From an uncultured Bacilli bacterium (GTDB lineage Bacteria; Bacillota_I; Bacilli_A; RF39; UBA660): DNA of 11,251 nucleotides. Shown piece by piece: positions 1 to 7,128 of the stretch. Every line of letters begins with the position of its first letter. Position 1 is the stretch's first letter. The position numbers and the translations under genes are program-made. The notes under the pieces are model-generated. The model did not search any database, was not told where the DNA came from, and saw only the letters and a list, made by a program, of their open reading frames with translations. The stretch is from the NCBI GenBank assembly GCA_910589335.1, contig CAJUTW010000045.1, forward strand, positions 1 through 11,251, read 5' to 3'.

Positions 1-12
1 GTGGTTTTTTGA

Positions 13-34
13 TGGCTTATCGTAAGATAAGCCA
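13..34. other. Perfect hairpin at the left edge
   Basis: TGGCTTATC and GATAAGCCA form a 9-bp perfect stem around a GTAA loop. No T-run follows it on either strand, so it is not a standard terminator. A GTGG followed by six T at 1-10 could be the tail of another terminator cut by the window edge, which would mean a + strand gene ends just to the left. Confidence 0.45.
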
Positions 35-52
35 CATCCTAAAGGTAAAATT

Positions 53-91
53 AAATAAATGACAAAATATTGATTGTCATTTATTTTTTTT
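53..91 (+). terminator. Rho-independent terminator of an upstream + strand gene
   Basis: A 13-bp perfect inverted repeat (53-65 with 74-86, AAATAAATGACAA pairing with TTGTCATTTATTT) closes an 8-nt loop and runs directly into a T tract ending at 91. It would end a + strand transcript arriving from outside the window. Confidence 0.85.
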
Positions 92-116
92 AATATGCAC
101 CCAAAGAGGGGATAAA

Positions 117-567
117 ATGACAAATTTAAAAGAAATTTAAAAAAAAACATAAGAAATGTAGAAAAATGAACCATTTATATATGAGAAAAAAATAATATAT
201 TTACTCCTTGTACATTTAAAGATTTTATAGAAAATCTAATTTATTTACAGACTCAATATATGTATTAGGTATCTATAATTCTTTTATTTTAAAACTTATT
301 GATACTATATATAGAATTCAAGATTTAAGAATTAAAGACAATCCACTACCAGAGAATTTATTATTATATATTGAAAATAAATTTAATTATTACTTAGAAG
401 AATTATGCAATGAATTTCTAAATACTCATTTTATCAATTTAGCATTTTATAATATTCCTTGTGGAAAACTTGATTTTCTCCCTTCTAGAGAAGGAAATAT
501 TTTAATTGGTAAAATAATTACAAAAAAATTAGATAAAATATACTTAAAACAAAAAAAATATATATAA
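117..567 (+). pseudogene. Decayed + strand gene of unknown function
   Basis: An ATG at 117 follows a plausible ribosome binding site (AGAGGGG, about 7 nt upstream), but the frame stops at 138-140 after seven codons. Protein-like reading resumes in other frames. Positions 185-249 read like coding sequence (TPCTFKDFIENLIYLQT), then a frameshift near 250 passes into an open frame from 220 to the TAA at 565-567. That last frame gives about 105 well-behaved residues after the shift (for example YIENKFNYYLEELCNEFL and NIPCGKLDFLPSREGN). Joining the pieces gives a protein of roughly 150 residues with at least two stops and two frame changes. I do not recognise the family, and it has no membrane segments or clear motif. 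It sits between two terminators without an obvious promoter, consistent with a dead gene. Sequencing error cannot be excluded, but several independent lesions make decay more likely. Confidence 0.6.
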
Positions 568-607
568 AAATCAGAAAATTCTTAAAAAGAAAAATCTGAT
601 TTTTTTT
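566..607. terminator. Bidirectional terminator between convergent units
   Basis: AAAAATCAGA (566-575) pairs with TCTGATTTTT (595-604), with extra internal TTCT/AGAA pairing. The + strand continues into T residues to 607. On the minus strand the stem is likewise followed by T-rich sequence. It would close the decayed + strand gene and the leftward surface operon, whose last stop codon (606-608) touches it. Confidence 0.8.
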
Positions 608-1178
608 AATCATACTTTTTTTTAAAATATCTAAACAAATGATAAAATCCCGTAAATAGAATCCATAATACTAATATAAAATTACTTATTTGCACTAAAG
701 ATAATATAGTTTCATTTTGATATAATTTACTAATATCTACTAAATCTACTGAATCATATGCAGCTAGTGCTATAAAAGACATAAAGAAAAAATATAAAAT
801 ACTAAAAAATAAATAATTAATTATTTTTTTAAATACTGTCATTTGTTTATTAAACAAAGTATAAAGAATTAATCCAGTAACAAATATTATTATAAAAAAA
901 TAAACAATTGTTGAAGGAAAATAAATATAATTCATAATTGCTTTTACAAAAGAATCTACACAAGTTTTTACATAATTACTATAACTAATTAATATTCCTA
1001 TAACAAAACCAATATATATCCCTATTGCAATCATTTGTACTAAATGATTATTTCTTTTTAAATTTATTATTAATATTAAAAATAAAAGAAGGCTTAATAT
1101 GAACATCTCTATTGAAAGAAATGATGAAAATATATATTTAAATATAGTTTCAAATTTTCCGAATAAAGATAAATTCAT
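606..1178 (-). CDS. Multi-spanning membrane protein of the sortase operon
   Basis: This 190-residue integral membrane protein has about five hydrophobic helices near residues 22-40, 48-67, 86-108, 117-140 and 158-180, and a basic C-terminal tail (FRYFKKKYD). No catalytic motif is evident and I do not recognise the family. The start is well supported by AAGGTGAT five nucleotides before the ATG. It begins 15 nt after the sortase stop codon and is the last gene of the adhesin-sortase operon, so a role in surface-protein export, anchoring or envelope assembly is a reasonable inference, but only from context. The short polar stretch between helices 2 and 3 (YSNYVKTCVDSFVKAIMNYIY) carries the single Cys and could be a conserved functional segment. 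The bidirectional terminator follows directly. Confidence 0.85.
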   Translation of the reverse strand: MNLSLFGKFETIFKYIFSSFLSIEMFILSLLLFLILIINLKRNNHLVQMIAIGIYIGFVIGILISYSNYVKTCVDSFVKAIMNYIYFPSTIVYFFIIIFVTGLILYTLFNKQMTVFKKIINYLFFSILYFFFMSFIALAAYDSVDLVDISKLYQNETILSLVQISNFILVLWILFTGFYHLFRYFKKKYD

Positions 1179-1193
1179 TATATCACCTTCTTA

Positions 1194-1865
1194 TCACACT
1201 AATTCTGCTATATAAACTGTTTGTGTATAATCATTATTTTTTGTACAAGTAATCATTGTTAACGAAGTCTTATTATAATTTCTTTGAATTTTAACAATTC
1301 CATTTTTAGGAACTTCATAAATATTAACTATTTGATACTGATATTTATTACCATTATAAGTAACATAAGCATAATCTCCAATATTAAGTCTATATAAATA
1401 AGCAAAATATGAAATATATGCATCTCCAGAATGAGCCATTAATATAAGATTTCCATTAACTACATCAGGTAAAGTAGAACCTCCTACCATAGTTACATTA
1501 TACTGTATATTATTATACCTTGAACCGATATTATAAAAACCCCTCTTTAATCCAATCTTCGGTATTTCTAAAACACCTAAATATTTACTATAATCTATTG
1601 TTACTTGTTCTTTAACTTCTTCTGTTTTATTATCACTAACATTATCAGCAATTGGAGTATCTTTTATTTCATTTGTAATTTTTTCATCTTTAACATCAAC
1701 ATCCATCATAGCAATTTTCATATCTGTATAAATTTGATCTTTCATTTTTAATAAATAATTCCAAGATAAAGAAATAACTCCTATAAAAACAAGTAAAGAG
1801 CCAATTAACAAAGTATGGCTCTTTTTAAATTTATTGTTTAACTTCAACCGGCTTAGCATTTGCAT
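1194..1865 (-). CDS. Sortase-family transpeptidase with Gln in place of the usual Arg
   Basis: Sortases cleave a sorting motif on secreted proteins and link them to the cell wall or to pilin subunits. This 223-residue protein has an N-terminal membrane anchor (about residues 19-39), a charged linker (55-90) and a sortase beta-barrel. Visible active-site residues are His145 in LILMAHSGD and Cys207 in LTMITCTKN. The third catalytic residue, an Arg normally about eight to thirteen residues after the Cys, appears to be Gln215 (YTQTVYIAEL; codon CAA). The ATG at 1865 lies inside the 3' end of the adhesin gene (35-nt overlap), and no strong ribosome binding site precedes it, so it is probably translated by coupling. 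A second ATG two codons later is also possible. Its most likely substrate is the overlapping upstream product, which ends in APDTG. The sortase fold is secure; I cannot assign the class. Confidence 0.9.
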   Translation of the reverse strand: MQMLSRLKLNNKFKKSHTLLIGSLLVFIGVISLSWNYLLKMKDQIYTDMKIAMMDVDVKDEKITNEIKDTPIADNVSDNKTEEVKEQVTIDYSKYLGVLEIPKIGLKRGFYNIGSRYNNIQYNVTMVGGSTLPDVVNGNLILMAHSGDAYISYFAYLYRLNIGDYAYVTYNGNKYQYQIVNIYEVPKNGIVKIQRNYNKTSLTMITCTKNNDYTQTVYIAELV

Positions 1866-3024
1866 ATATTATACCTACACCACACAATAATACTACAAGA
1901 CCAATAAAGTAAATTGTTTGAGCTGAATTCATACCTGTATCAGGAGCTCCAACTATTTCAATAGATAATCCACCACCAACATCAACTGTACCACCTTTAA
2001 CTGTTACAACTTTTTGTAAATTACCAGAAGAATAAATATTTCCAATTAAAGATTTAAAATGACCTGTGATATTAATTGATAAATTTTGTACATTTTCAGA
2101 TACTTTATCAACTGGAATTCTTACATAAAACTTTTGTCCAGCTGCTACATTTTTTAAATCAAGATTATTACCATTTTCATCTACTGCAAAAGCTCCATCA
2201 ACTCCAGATAAATTAATATCATAACTTTCAAAATCACTTGAAGGATCACCTATAACAGAAATTGCAGTTGTTTGATAAAACTTACCATCACTAGTTTTAA
2301 CAATATCCCCATCATCTTTAGTAACAGTAATTTGTTTTAATGATTTTACACCTTTTGCTTGATCAATAAGAGGTCTAATATATTTATCAAAAATACTATA
2401 ACCAAAATTTACTGAAAATTCTTCAGAATCATTAATACCTACTCCGTCCAATTCAAAAATTGAAGCATTTCTAATTCCTTCATAAGAACCATATTCATTT
2501 TTAAAATTATGAAGAGGATCTCCTGGATAAGACTCATTTAAATATACCCATACTGCAACTTGAATTGACCATAATTCTACATATTTTCTAGCTGTATCTG
2601 TAAAATTTGAAAGATTATCAGGTAAAATATGTTTATTATTAATAATACTATTATTTAATAAATATAATAAACCATAATCAGTAATCTCTTCACTTTTTTT
2701 ATAATTTGATCCATCTATTACAGAATTTGATTGTTCTATACAAATTAATGGAATATTTGAATCATTATTAGCAATAAAAACAGGGATTCTAAAATTCGAT
2801 GTATTATCAGCATTTTTACCTCTAACATAAACTACTTGATCTTTTTTATACATATTAAAAGTAAACTCATCACTCTCAATTGGTACTGCATAACTTATCT
2901 GATTAAATCCTGCAGCTACTAATGAAAAAACTGCAAAAAAAGCTACTGCAAAAGATAAAACAACTGAATAATTAAAAACTCCTTTTTTATTATTTCTACT
3001 CTCTTCCATATAAATTTTTTCCAT
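1831..3024 (-). CDS. Thioester-domain (TQXA-like) surface adhesin with sortase motif
   Basis: This 397-residue secreted protein is predicted to be wall-anchored. Residues 17-46 form a signal peptide (hydrophobic core 20-40, likely cleavage after SYA). Cys95 in IPLICIEQS and Gln155 in WSIQVAVWVYL match the Cys and Gln pair of thioester domains, which form an internal Cys-Gln bond and can attach covalently to host amines (known for Gram-positive TQXA proteins). The segment around 225-355 looks like a beta-sandwich stalk domain. The C-terminus has a sorting signal: APDTG at 360-364, a hydrophobic helix at about 369-388, and a short tail with two lysines. APDTG differs from LPXTG at the first residue. 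The ATG at 3024 follows AAGGTAAGGTGA closely; a second ATG five codons on is less well placed. It is the first gene of the operon, behind its own promoter. Confidence 0.88.
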   Translation of the reverse strand: MEKIYMEESRNNKKGVFNYSVVLSFAVAFFAVFSLVAAGFNQISYAVPIESDEFTFNMYKKDQVVYVRGKNADNTSNFRIPVFIANNDSNIPLICIEQSNSVIDGSNYKKSEEITDYGLLYLLNNSIINNKHILPDNLSNFTDTARKYVELWSIQVAVWVYLNESYPGDPLHNFKNEYGSYEGIRNASIFELDGVGINDSEEFSVNFGYSIFDKYIRPLIDQAKGVKSLKQITVTKDDGDIVKTSDGKFYQTTAISVIGDPSSDFESYDINLSGVDGAFAVDENGNNLDLKNVAAGQKFYVRIPVDKVSENVQNLSINITGHFKSLIGNIYSSGNLQKVVTVKGGTVDVGGGLSIEIVGAPDTGMNSAQTIYFIGLVVLLCGVGIIYANAKPVEVKQ

Positions 3025-3049
3025 AAATTCACCTTACCTTCTTATAGAT

Positions 3050-3077
3050 ATTATACCATAATTTATTTAAATTCAAA
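3050..3077 (-). promoter_or_regulatory. Promoter of the adhesin-sortase operon
   Basis: On the minus strand there is a perfect TATAAT (3050-3055) with an upstream TG (TGGTATAAT, an extended -10). A TTTGAA-like -35 lies at 3072-3077 with a 16-nt spacer. The start codon is 25 nt downstream of the -10. There is no terminator between the phosphorylase stop (3086) and this point, so read-through may add to its expression. Confidence 0.7.
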
Positions 3078-3085
3078 CATTATTT

Positions 3086-4312
3086 TTAATTAATCTTAAA
3101 AATACTATCAAAATCAAATTCTATTTCTTTTTTATTATAATAAATAGTAGCTAAAACTTCACCTTTTTTTACACTATCTCCTAATAATTTATTTAATTTA
3201 ATTCCTACACTATAATCAATTTTATCATTTTTATTAATTTTACCAGCACCAAGTGCTAAAGCTAACTTTCCAAGTTCTAAAGCATTAATCTTTTTTATCT
3301 TACCACTTACAGGAGACTTTATTTTAAAAGTATTATCACTAACTTTAATTTTAGCAATATCTCCTCCTTGCATACCAACCATTTCTAAGAATTTTTTATA
3401 AGCAGAACCACTTTTTATACTTTCTAAAACTAAATTATGGGCTGCTCCTTTACTAATCTCTTTCCCCATACTTACCATATCTGTAGCAAGATCATAGCAC
3501 AATTCAACAAAACTATTATCTTTTTCTCGTCCTTTTAAAACATTAATAGCCTCAAGCACTTCTAAACTATTTCCAATTGTTTTTCCTAAAGGAGTATTCA
3601 TATCACTAATAACTGTTCTAACTTCTTTATGATAAACCTCTCCTATTTTAATCATTAATTCACTTAACTTTTTAGCATCTTCCTTTTTTTGTAAAAGAGC
3701 TCCATTACCAACCTTAATATCAATTAATATTTTGTCAGCTCCACTTGCAATTTTTTTACTCATAACACTAGATGCAATTAATGGAATAGAAGATACAGTT
3801 CCTGTTACATCTCTTAATGCATAAATCACCTTATCCATTGGAACTAAATCTGCTGTTTGGCCAGTAACTACAAGATTAATTTTTTTAACTTGTTCAATAA
3901 TTTCTTCATCACTTAAATCAACTCTAAAACCTGTTATACTTTCAAGCTTATCAATTGTTCCACCTGTATAACCTAAACCTCTACCACTCATTTTTACAAC
4001 AGGAACTCCTAAAGAAGCTACAATAGGAGCAATTACTAAAGTAGTTTTATCACCTATTCCTCCTGTTGAATGTTTATCAACTTTAATACCTAAAATATCA
4101 CTAAAATCTAAAGTATCTCCACTATCTATAAAGATTTTAGTAAGAGAAAATATCTCTTCATCACTCATTCCATTTATACATATAGCCATAAGTAAACTAG
4201 ACATTTGATAATCAGCAATTTCTCCATTTAAATACCCATTAAAAAAATAATCTAATTCACTATAACTTAATTCATATCCTAATCTTTTCTTATTAATAAT
4301 TTCTAAAATCAT
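3086..4312 (-). CDS. pdp: Pyrimidine-nucleoside phosphorylase
   Basis: This enzyme performs reversible phosphorolysis of uridine, thymidine and deoxyuridine to a free base and (deoxy)ribose-1-phosphate, in cytoplasmic nucleoside salvage. The 408-residue protein shows the family signature SGRGLGYTGGTIDKLE at 109-124 and the phosphate-binding KVDKHSTGGIGDKT at about 78-90 (His81). Arg167, Ser182 and Lys186 (ALRDVTG...ASSVMSKK) line up with the pyrimidine-binding Arg171/Ser186/Lys190 of E. coli thymidine phosphorylase. The C-terminal domain is present but the protein is about 25 residues shorter than the usual 430-440. The segment KVGNGALLQK departs from the common KTGAGAFMK. The broad-specificity pyrimidine type fits a Gram-positive better than DeoA, but I cannot separate them with certainty. 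Its ATG overlaps the GNAT stop (ATGA), so the two are translationally coupled. Confidence 0.93.
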   Translation of the reverse strand: MILEIINKKRLGYELSYSELDYFFNGYLNGEIADYQMSSLLMAICINGMSDEEIFSLTKIFIDSGDTLDFSDILGIKVDKHSTGGIGDKTTLVIAPIVASLGVPVVKMSGRGLGYTGGTIDKLESITGFRVDLSDEEIIEQVKKINLVVTGQTADLVPMDKVIYALRDVTGTVSSIPLIASSVMSKKIASGADKILIDIKVGNGALLQKKEDAKKLSELMIKIGEVYHKEVRTVISDMNTPLGKTIGNSLEVLEAINVLKGREKDNSFVELCYDLATDMVSMGKEISKGAAHNLVLESIKSGSAYKKFLEMVGMQGGDIAKIKVSDNTFKIKSPVSGKIKKINALELGKLALALGAGKINKNDKIDYSVGIKLNKLLGDSVKKGEVLATIYYNKKEIEFDFDSIFKIN

Positions 4313-4710
4313 AAAATCTCCTTTCTAAAAACATTAGTCTCTCTAACAGAAAAACCTAAACTTTCATATAACTTATGAGCAGCAACTCTACTATCATTAG
4401 AAGTAAGTTCTAAATATTTAATGTTATTTTTTAAACATATTGAAAAAACTTCCATAAACATTTTTTTAGCAACACCTAATCTTCTAAAACTTTTTTTAAC
4501 ACATACATAATTTACATAAAAATAATTTTCACCTGTAATCATATCAATATTTTTATTAAGATTTAAATATCCAATAACTTCATCATTAAAAACTACTAAA
4601 AGTTCTATATTATCACTAATATTTTTATATACTTTTTTTAAATTAAAAGCTTCTTTTAATAATACGTTTAAAGAATCAAGATACTTATCTTCATAATATA
4701 TAATTTTCAT
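4309..4710 (-). CDS. GNAT-family N-acetyltransferase
   Basis: This 133-residue single-domain acyltransferase uses acetyl-CoA. The acetyl-CoA-binding motif A is visible as FRRLGVAKKM (residues 75-84, the R/Q-x-x-G-x-A pattern), preceded by the beta-strand YFYVNYVCVKKSF. The C-terminal motif AHKLYESLGF (111-120) is typical of the fold. The substrate cannot be told from sequence; small GNATs act on amines, amino acids, ribosomal proteins or antibiotics. It is the first gene of a two-gene unit with pdp. The ATG at 4710 follows GGTAGGGG and its own extended -10 promoter. Confidence 0.88.
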   Translation of the reverse strand: MKIIYYEDKYLDSLNVLLKEAFNLKKVYKNISDNIELLVVFNDEVIGYLNLNKNIDMITGENYFYVNYVCVKKSFRRLGVAKKMFMEVFSICLKNNIKYLELTSNDSRVAAHKLYESLGFSVRETNVFRKEIL

Positions 4711-4730
4711 ACTACCCCTACCTTATTATC

Positions 4731-4739
4731 ATTATAACA
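4731..4739 (-). promoter_or_regulatory. Extended -10 promoter of the GNAT-pdp unit
   Basis: TGTTATAAT on the minus strand is a perfect TATAAT with the TG extension, 20 nt before the GNAT start. The -35 region at 4754-4759 reads TTTTAT with a 17-nt spacer, which is weak; the TG element would compensate. Confidence 0.65.
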
Positions 4740-4744
4740 AAATT

Positions 4745-4778
4745 TAAAAAAAAATAAAACAACTGAATTAATCAGTTG
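4745..4778 (-). terminator. Terminator after ssb
   Basis: A 7-bp stem (CAACTGA / TCAGTTG, 4760-4766 with 4772-4778) is followed on the minus strand by TTTTATTTTTTTTT. The ssb stop codon (4768-4770) lies mostly in the loop, so the hairpin includes the last two coding triplets. Confidence 0.8.
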
Positions 4779-5115
4779 CTTTAGATTTTTCTTCTTTAGT
4801 ATGGCTTGATAAGAATGTTACTTTTTCTGCTATAATTTCCATAGTATTTTCATTTATTCCATTTTTTTCTATAATACGTGATTGAACTCTTCCCTTTACT
4901 CCAACAATATCTCCTTTACTACAATATCCACTTGTATTCTCTGCAATAGCATCAAACGCTACACAATCAATAAAATCAGTATCATAATTACCTTCACTAT
5001 TTTTAAAACTACGTGGAACAGCTAAATTAATAGTAGAAACTTTAATGCCCTTTTCAGACTTATTTACAACAACATCACGAGTAAGTCTTCCAACAAGTAT
5101 AACCTGATTAAGCAT
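4768..5115 (-). CDS. ssb: Short single-stranded DNA-binding protein
   Basis: This OB-fold protein coats single-stranded DNA during replication, recombination or DNA uptake. The 115 residues begin with the characteristic MLNQVILVGRLTRD and continue through NLAVPR, DFIDCVAFDAIAEN and KGRVQSRIIEKNG, covering the complete binding domain. The usual long flexible tail and acidic tip (DDDIPF-like), which recruits partner proteins, is missing; the protein ends EEKSKATD. In this it resembles the short competence-type SsbB of Bacillus (about 113 residues) rather than the replicative SSB. It also stands alone instead of between rpsF and rpsR. A second, full-length SSB elsewhere in the genome is therefore likely but not shown here. 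Its ribosome binding site is nearly a perfect complement of the 16S 3' end, suggesting strong translation. Confidence 0.93.
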   Translation of the reverse strand: MLNQVILVGRLTRDVVVNKSEKGIKVSTINLAVPRSFKNSEGNYDTDFIDCVAFDAIAENTSGYCSKGDIVGVKGRVQSRIIEKNGINENTMEIIAEKVTFLSSHTKEEKSKATD

Positions 5116-5129
5116 AGATCACCTCCTTT
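5116..5129 (-). promoter_or_regulatory. Near-perfect Shine-Dalgarno of ssb
   Basis: AAAGGAGGTGATC on the minus strand, just before the ATG at 5115, is complementary to the 16S 3' end over its whole length. This fixes the ssb start. A short CCTC-GAAAG-GAGG hairpin could mask it, but with only four or five pairs and a predicted transcript start close by, I do not call it a regulatory element. Confidence 0.85.
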
Positions 5130-5137
5130 CGAGGCCT

Positions 5138-5166
5138 ATATTAATCTAAATAAAAAAGATATGCAA
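5138..5166 (-). promoter_or_regulatory. Promoter of ssb
   Basis: TTGCAT (5161-5166) and TAATAT (5138-5143) are separated by exactly 17 nt on the minus strand, each with one or two mismatches to consensus. The -10 lies 22 nt before the ssb ATG, giving a very short leader. Confidence 0.6.
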
Positions 5167-5202
5167 ATGACCATTTTATTAAAAGTAAAGAATAATTTAC
5201 AC

Positions 5203-5231
5203 AAAAAAAAGAAATTCACTAACTGAATTTC
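5203..5231 (-). terminator. Terminator of the suf operon
   Basis: An 8-bp perfect stem GAAATTCA / TGAATTTC (5211-5218 with 5224-5231) with a 5-nt loop is followed on the minus strand by eight T residues (5203-5210). It lies 40 nt beyond the sufB stop. Confidence 0.92.
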
Positions 5232-5270
5232 ACCTTTTCAAATATCCTTTCATTAGAACTTACTAATATA

Positions 5271-6584
5271 CTACAAATTTCTTTTTATTAGTTGATTTAA
5301 TTCAACTGCATATTCCATTGGAAGTTCTTCTCTAAATTTTTCAATAAATCCTAAAATAATAAGATCCATTGCTCTCTCTTTTGAAATACCTCTACTCATC
5401 ATGTAAAATAAATTTTCATCACTTATTTTTGAAACAGTTGCTTCATGTTCAATACTACTATTTAAGTTAAAACAAGAATTAACTGGAATAGTATCACTTT
5501 TAGAAACTTCATCTAATATCAAAGTATCACATTTAACAGAAGATATACTATTATTTGCATCACTATTTATTAATACTTTTCCCCTGTAAGTTGCATTTCC
5601 ACCACTTCTTGCTATACTTTTAGAAATGATATTACTTTTTGTATTTTTTCCTAAATGAATCATTCTAGCACCAGTATCTTGTTCTTGATTTTTTGAAGCA
5701 ACACTAATTGTTATACAAGTACCATTTGAATTATCTCCTTTTAAAACACAACAAGGATATTTCATAGTAACTTTACTTCCTATATTACCATCTATCCACT
5801 CCATTGTTCCAAAATCATCTACCATTGCTCTTTTGGTAACTAAATTATAAACATTATTTGCCCAGTTTTGTACAGTAGAATAACGACATTTACTATTTTT
5901 TCCTACATATATTTCAACAACTGCTGCATGAAGTGAAGATTCACTATAAGTTGGAGCTGTACATCCTTCTATATAATGCAATTCACTATTATCATCAACA
6001 ATTATTAAAGTTCTTTCAAATTGTCCCATATTACGACTATTTATTCTAAAATAACTTTGAAGTGGTCTATCTAATTTCGTATTAGGTGGCACATAAATAA
6101 AACTTCCTCCACTAAATACTGCTCCATTTAAAGCTGCAAATTTATTCTCGTTATTATTTACAATTTTTCCAAAATATTTTTTAACTAATTCAGGATACTC
6201 CTTCATCGCAACTTCAATAGAAGTAAAAACTACTTTTTTTTCTTCCAATTCTTTCAACATACTATGATATATTACTTCACTCTCATACTGAACTCCCATA
6301 CCACCCATATGTTGTTCACTCTCTAAAACACCTAAAGAATCAAGTTCATTAACAACAGGTTTTAAAACACTGTTCCAATCACTTTCTATTTTTTCATCCT
6401 CTTCATTAGCTTTATAATATATTACTTTTGAAAAATCTATATTTGCATCAGGTCCAAAAGAAGGCATTTCAAGTTTCATAAACTTTTGATAACTATCTAA
6501 ACGATACTTTAATATCCACTCTTCTTCTTTTTTTTTCTTCGAAATAGCTTTAATCTTTTCTTGATCTATTCCAACAATTTCCAT
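5271..6584 (-). CDS. sufB: Fe-S cluster scaffold protein SufB
   Basis: SufB is the core scaffold on which the SufBC2D complex assembles [4Fe-4S] clusters in the cytosol. The 437 residues match the Gram-positive form: YVPPNTKLDRPLQSYFRINS, STVQNWANNVYNLVTKRA, the GNIGSKVTMKYP strand, and the C-terminal domain FYMMSRGISKERAMDLIILGF with LPMEYAVELNQL. Cys352 (VKCDTLILDE) is the conserved sulfur-accepting candidate, and Glu379-His380-Glu381 (IEHEAT) carries the conserved acidic/His site seen in E. coli SufB. The protein is slightly shorter than the usual 465-495. The ATG at 6584 follows AAGGTGA five nucleotides upstream, which itself overlaps the stop of the preceding gene (10-nt gap). It is the last gene of the operon, followed by a strong terminator. 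Confidence 0.96.
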   Translation of the reverse strand: MEIVGIDQEKIKAISKKKKEEEWILKYRLDSYQKFMKLEMPSFGPDANIDFSKVIYYKANEEDEKIESDWNSVLKPVVNELDSLGVLESEQHMGGMGVQYESEVIYHSMLKELEEKKVVFTSIEVAMKEYPELVKKYFGKIVNNNENKFAALNGAVFSGGSFIYVPPNTKLDRPLQSYFRINSRNMGQFERTLIIVDDNSELHYIEGCTAPTYSESSLHAAVVEIYVGKNSKCRYSTVQNWANNVYNLVTKRAMVDDFGTMEWIDGNIGSKVTMKYPCCVLKGDNSNGTCITISVASKNQEQDTGARMIHLGKNTKSNIISKSIARSGGNATYRGKVLINSDANNSISSVKCDTLILDEVSKSDTIPVNSCFNLNSSIEHEATVSKISDENLFYMMSRGISKERAMDLIILGFIEKFREELPMEYAVELNQLIKRNL

Positions 6585-6594
6585 CTAAATCACC

Positions 6595-7128
6595 TTACTT
6601 TGTGAAAGTTTTAATATCTCTCTCTTCAAAAAATTCTCGAACTTTTTCTCCTTGTTTAAAATCACTATATAAAATTTTTGCCATTTTTATAGGATGTCTC
6701 TTCATTCTCTCTAGTACTAAATCTTCTCGATCTTTAAAATAATATTTACTATTTATAATATATTCCTCTAATTCTTTAGCACTCATAAAATCTTTTTCAA
6801 GATAAACACTTAAATCATCTTTAAGTAGAACATAACAAGGTCCACTTTTCAAATTTTCCTCTCCTTGAACTACTTTTAATTTACTTCCAAAATCTTCTCC
6901 AAACTTAGTTGAATTAGAATAAGGTAATCTTTTAAAAATAGGAATTTCATCTAACATTTCTGTTATATCATAAATATTTAAATACTTAGGATTTTTCCCT
7001 TCTTCTAACACTACATAAGCTAAATTTTCACTAACTTCTACTCCATTATTTTCTAAACTAAAATTTTTTAAAACACCAATTCTTAATTTTTTTAAATTAA
7101 GAATATCATTTTCATCATAAAATTTCAT
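6595..7128 (-). CDS. Uncharacterised protein embedded in the suf operon
   Basis: This 177-residue soluble protein has no signal peptide or membrane helix. I do not recognise the family. It is mixed alpha/beta by eye: a likely beta-rich first half (about 15-60 and 83-112) and a charged helical C-terminus (115-170, with DREDLVLERMKRHPIKMAKILYSD). It has a single Cys (Cys98 in SGPCYVLL), so it is not an obvious cluster or zinc protein. Its ATG overlaps the sufU stop (ATGA, 7125-7128) and its stop overlaps the sufB ribosome binding site, so it is co-translated with both neighbours. That tight packing suggests a function tied to Fe-S assembly, but this is inference. Typical Firmicutes operons run sufU-sufB directly, so this is an extra gene. 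Confidence 0.85.
   Translation of the reverse strand: MKFYDENDILNLKKLRIGVLKNFSLENNGVEVSENLAYVVLEEGKNPKYLNIYDITEMLDEIPIFKRLPYSNSTKFGEDFGSKLKVVQGEENLKSGPCYVLLKDDLSVYLEKDFMSAKELEEYIINSKYYFKDREDLVLERMKRHPIKMAKILYSDFKQGEKVREFFEERDIKTFTK

Noticed and set aside
5116..5130. + strand GATCACCTCCTTTC looks like a 16S rRNA 3' end
   Set aside because: No rRNA sequence surrounds it; it is simply the complement of the ssb ribosome binding site.
5130..5270. Gap between sufB and ssb as a possible small RNA or riboswitch
   Set aside because: It is explained by the sufB terminator and the ssb promoter; the remaining bases show no further structure.
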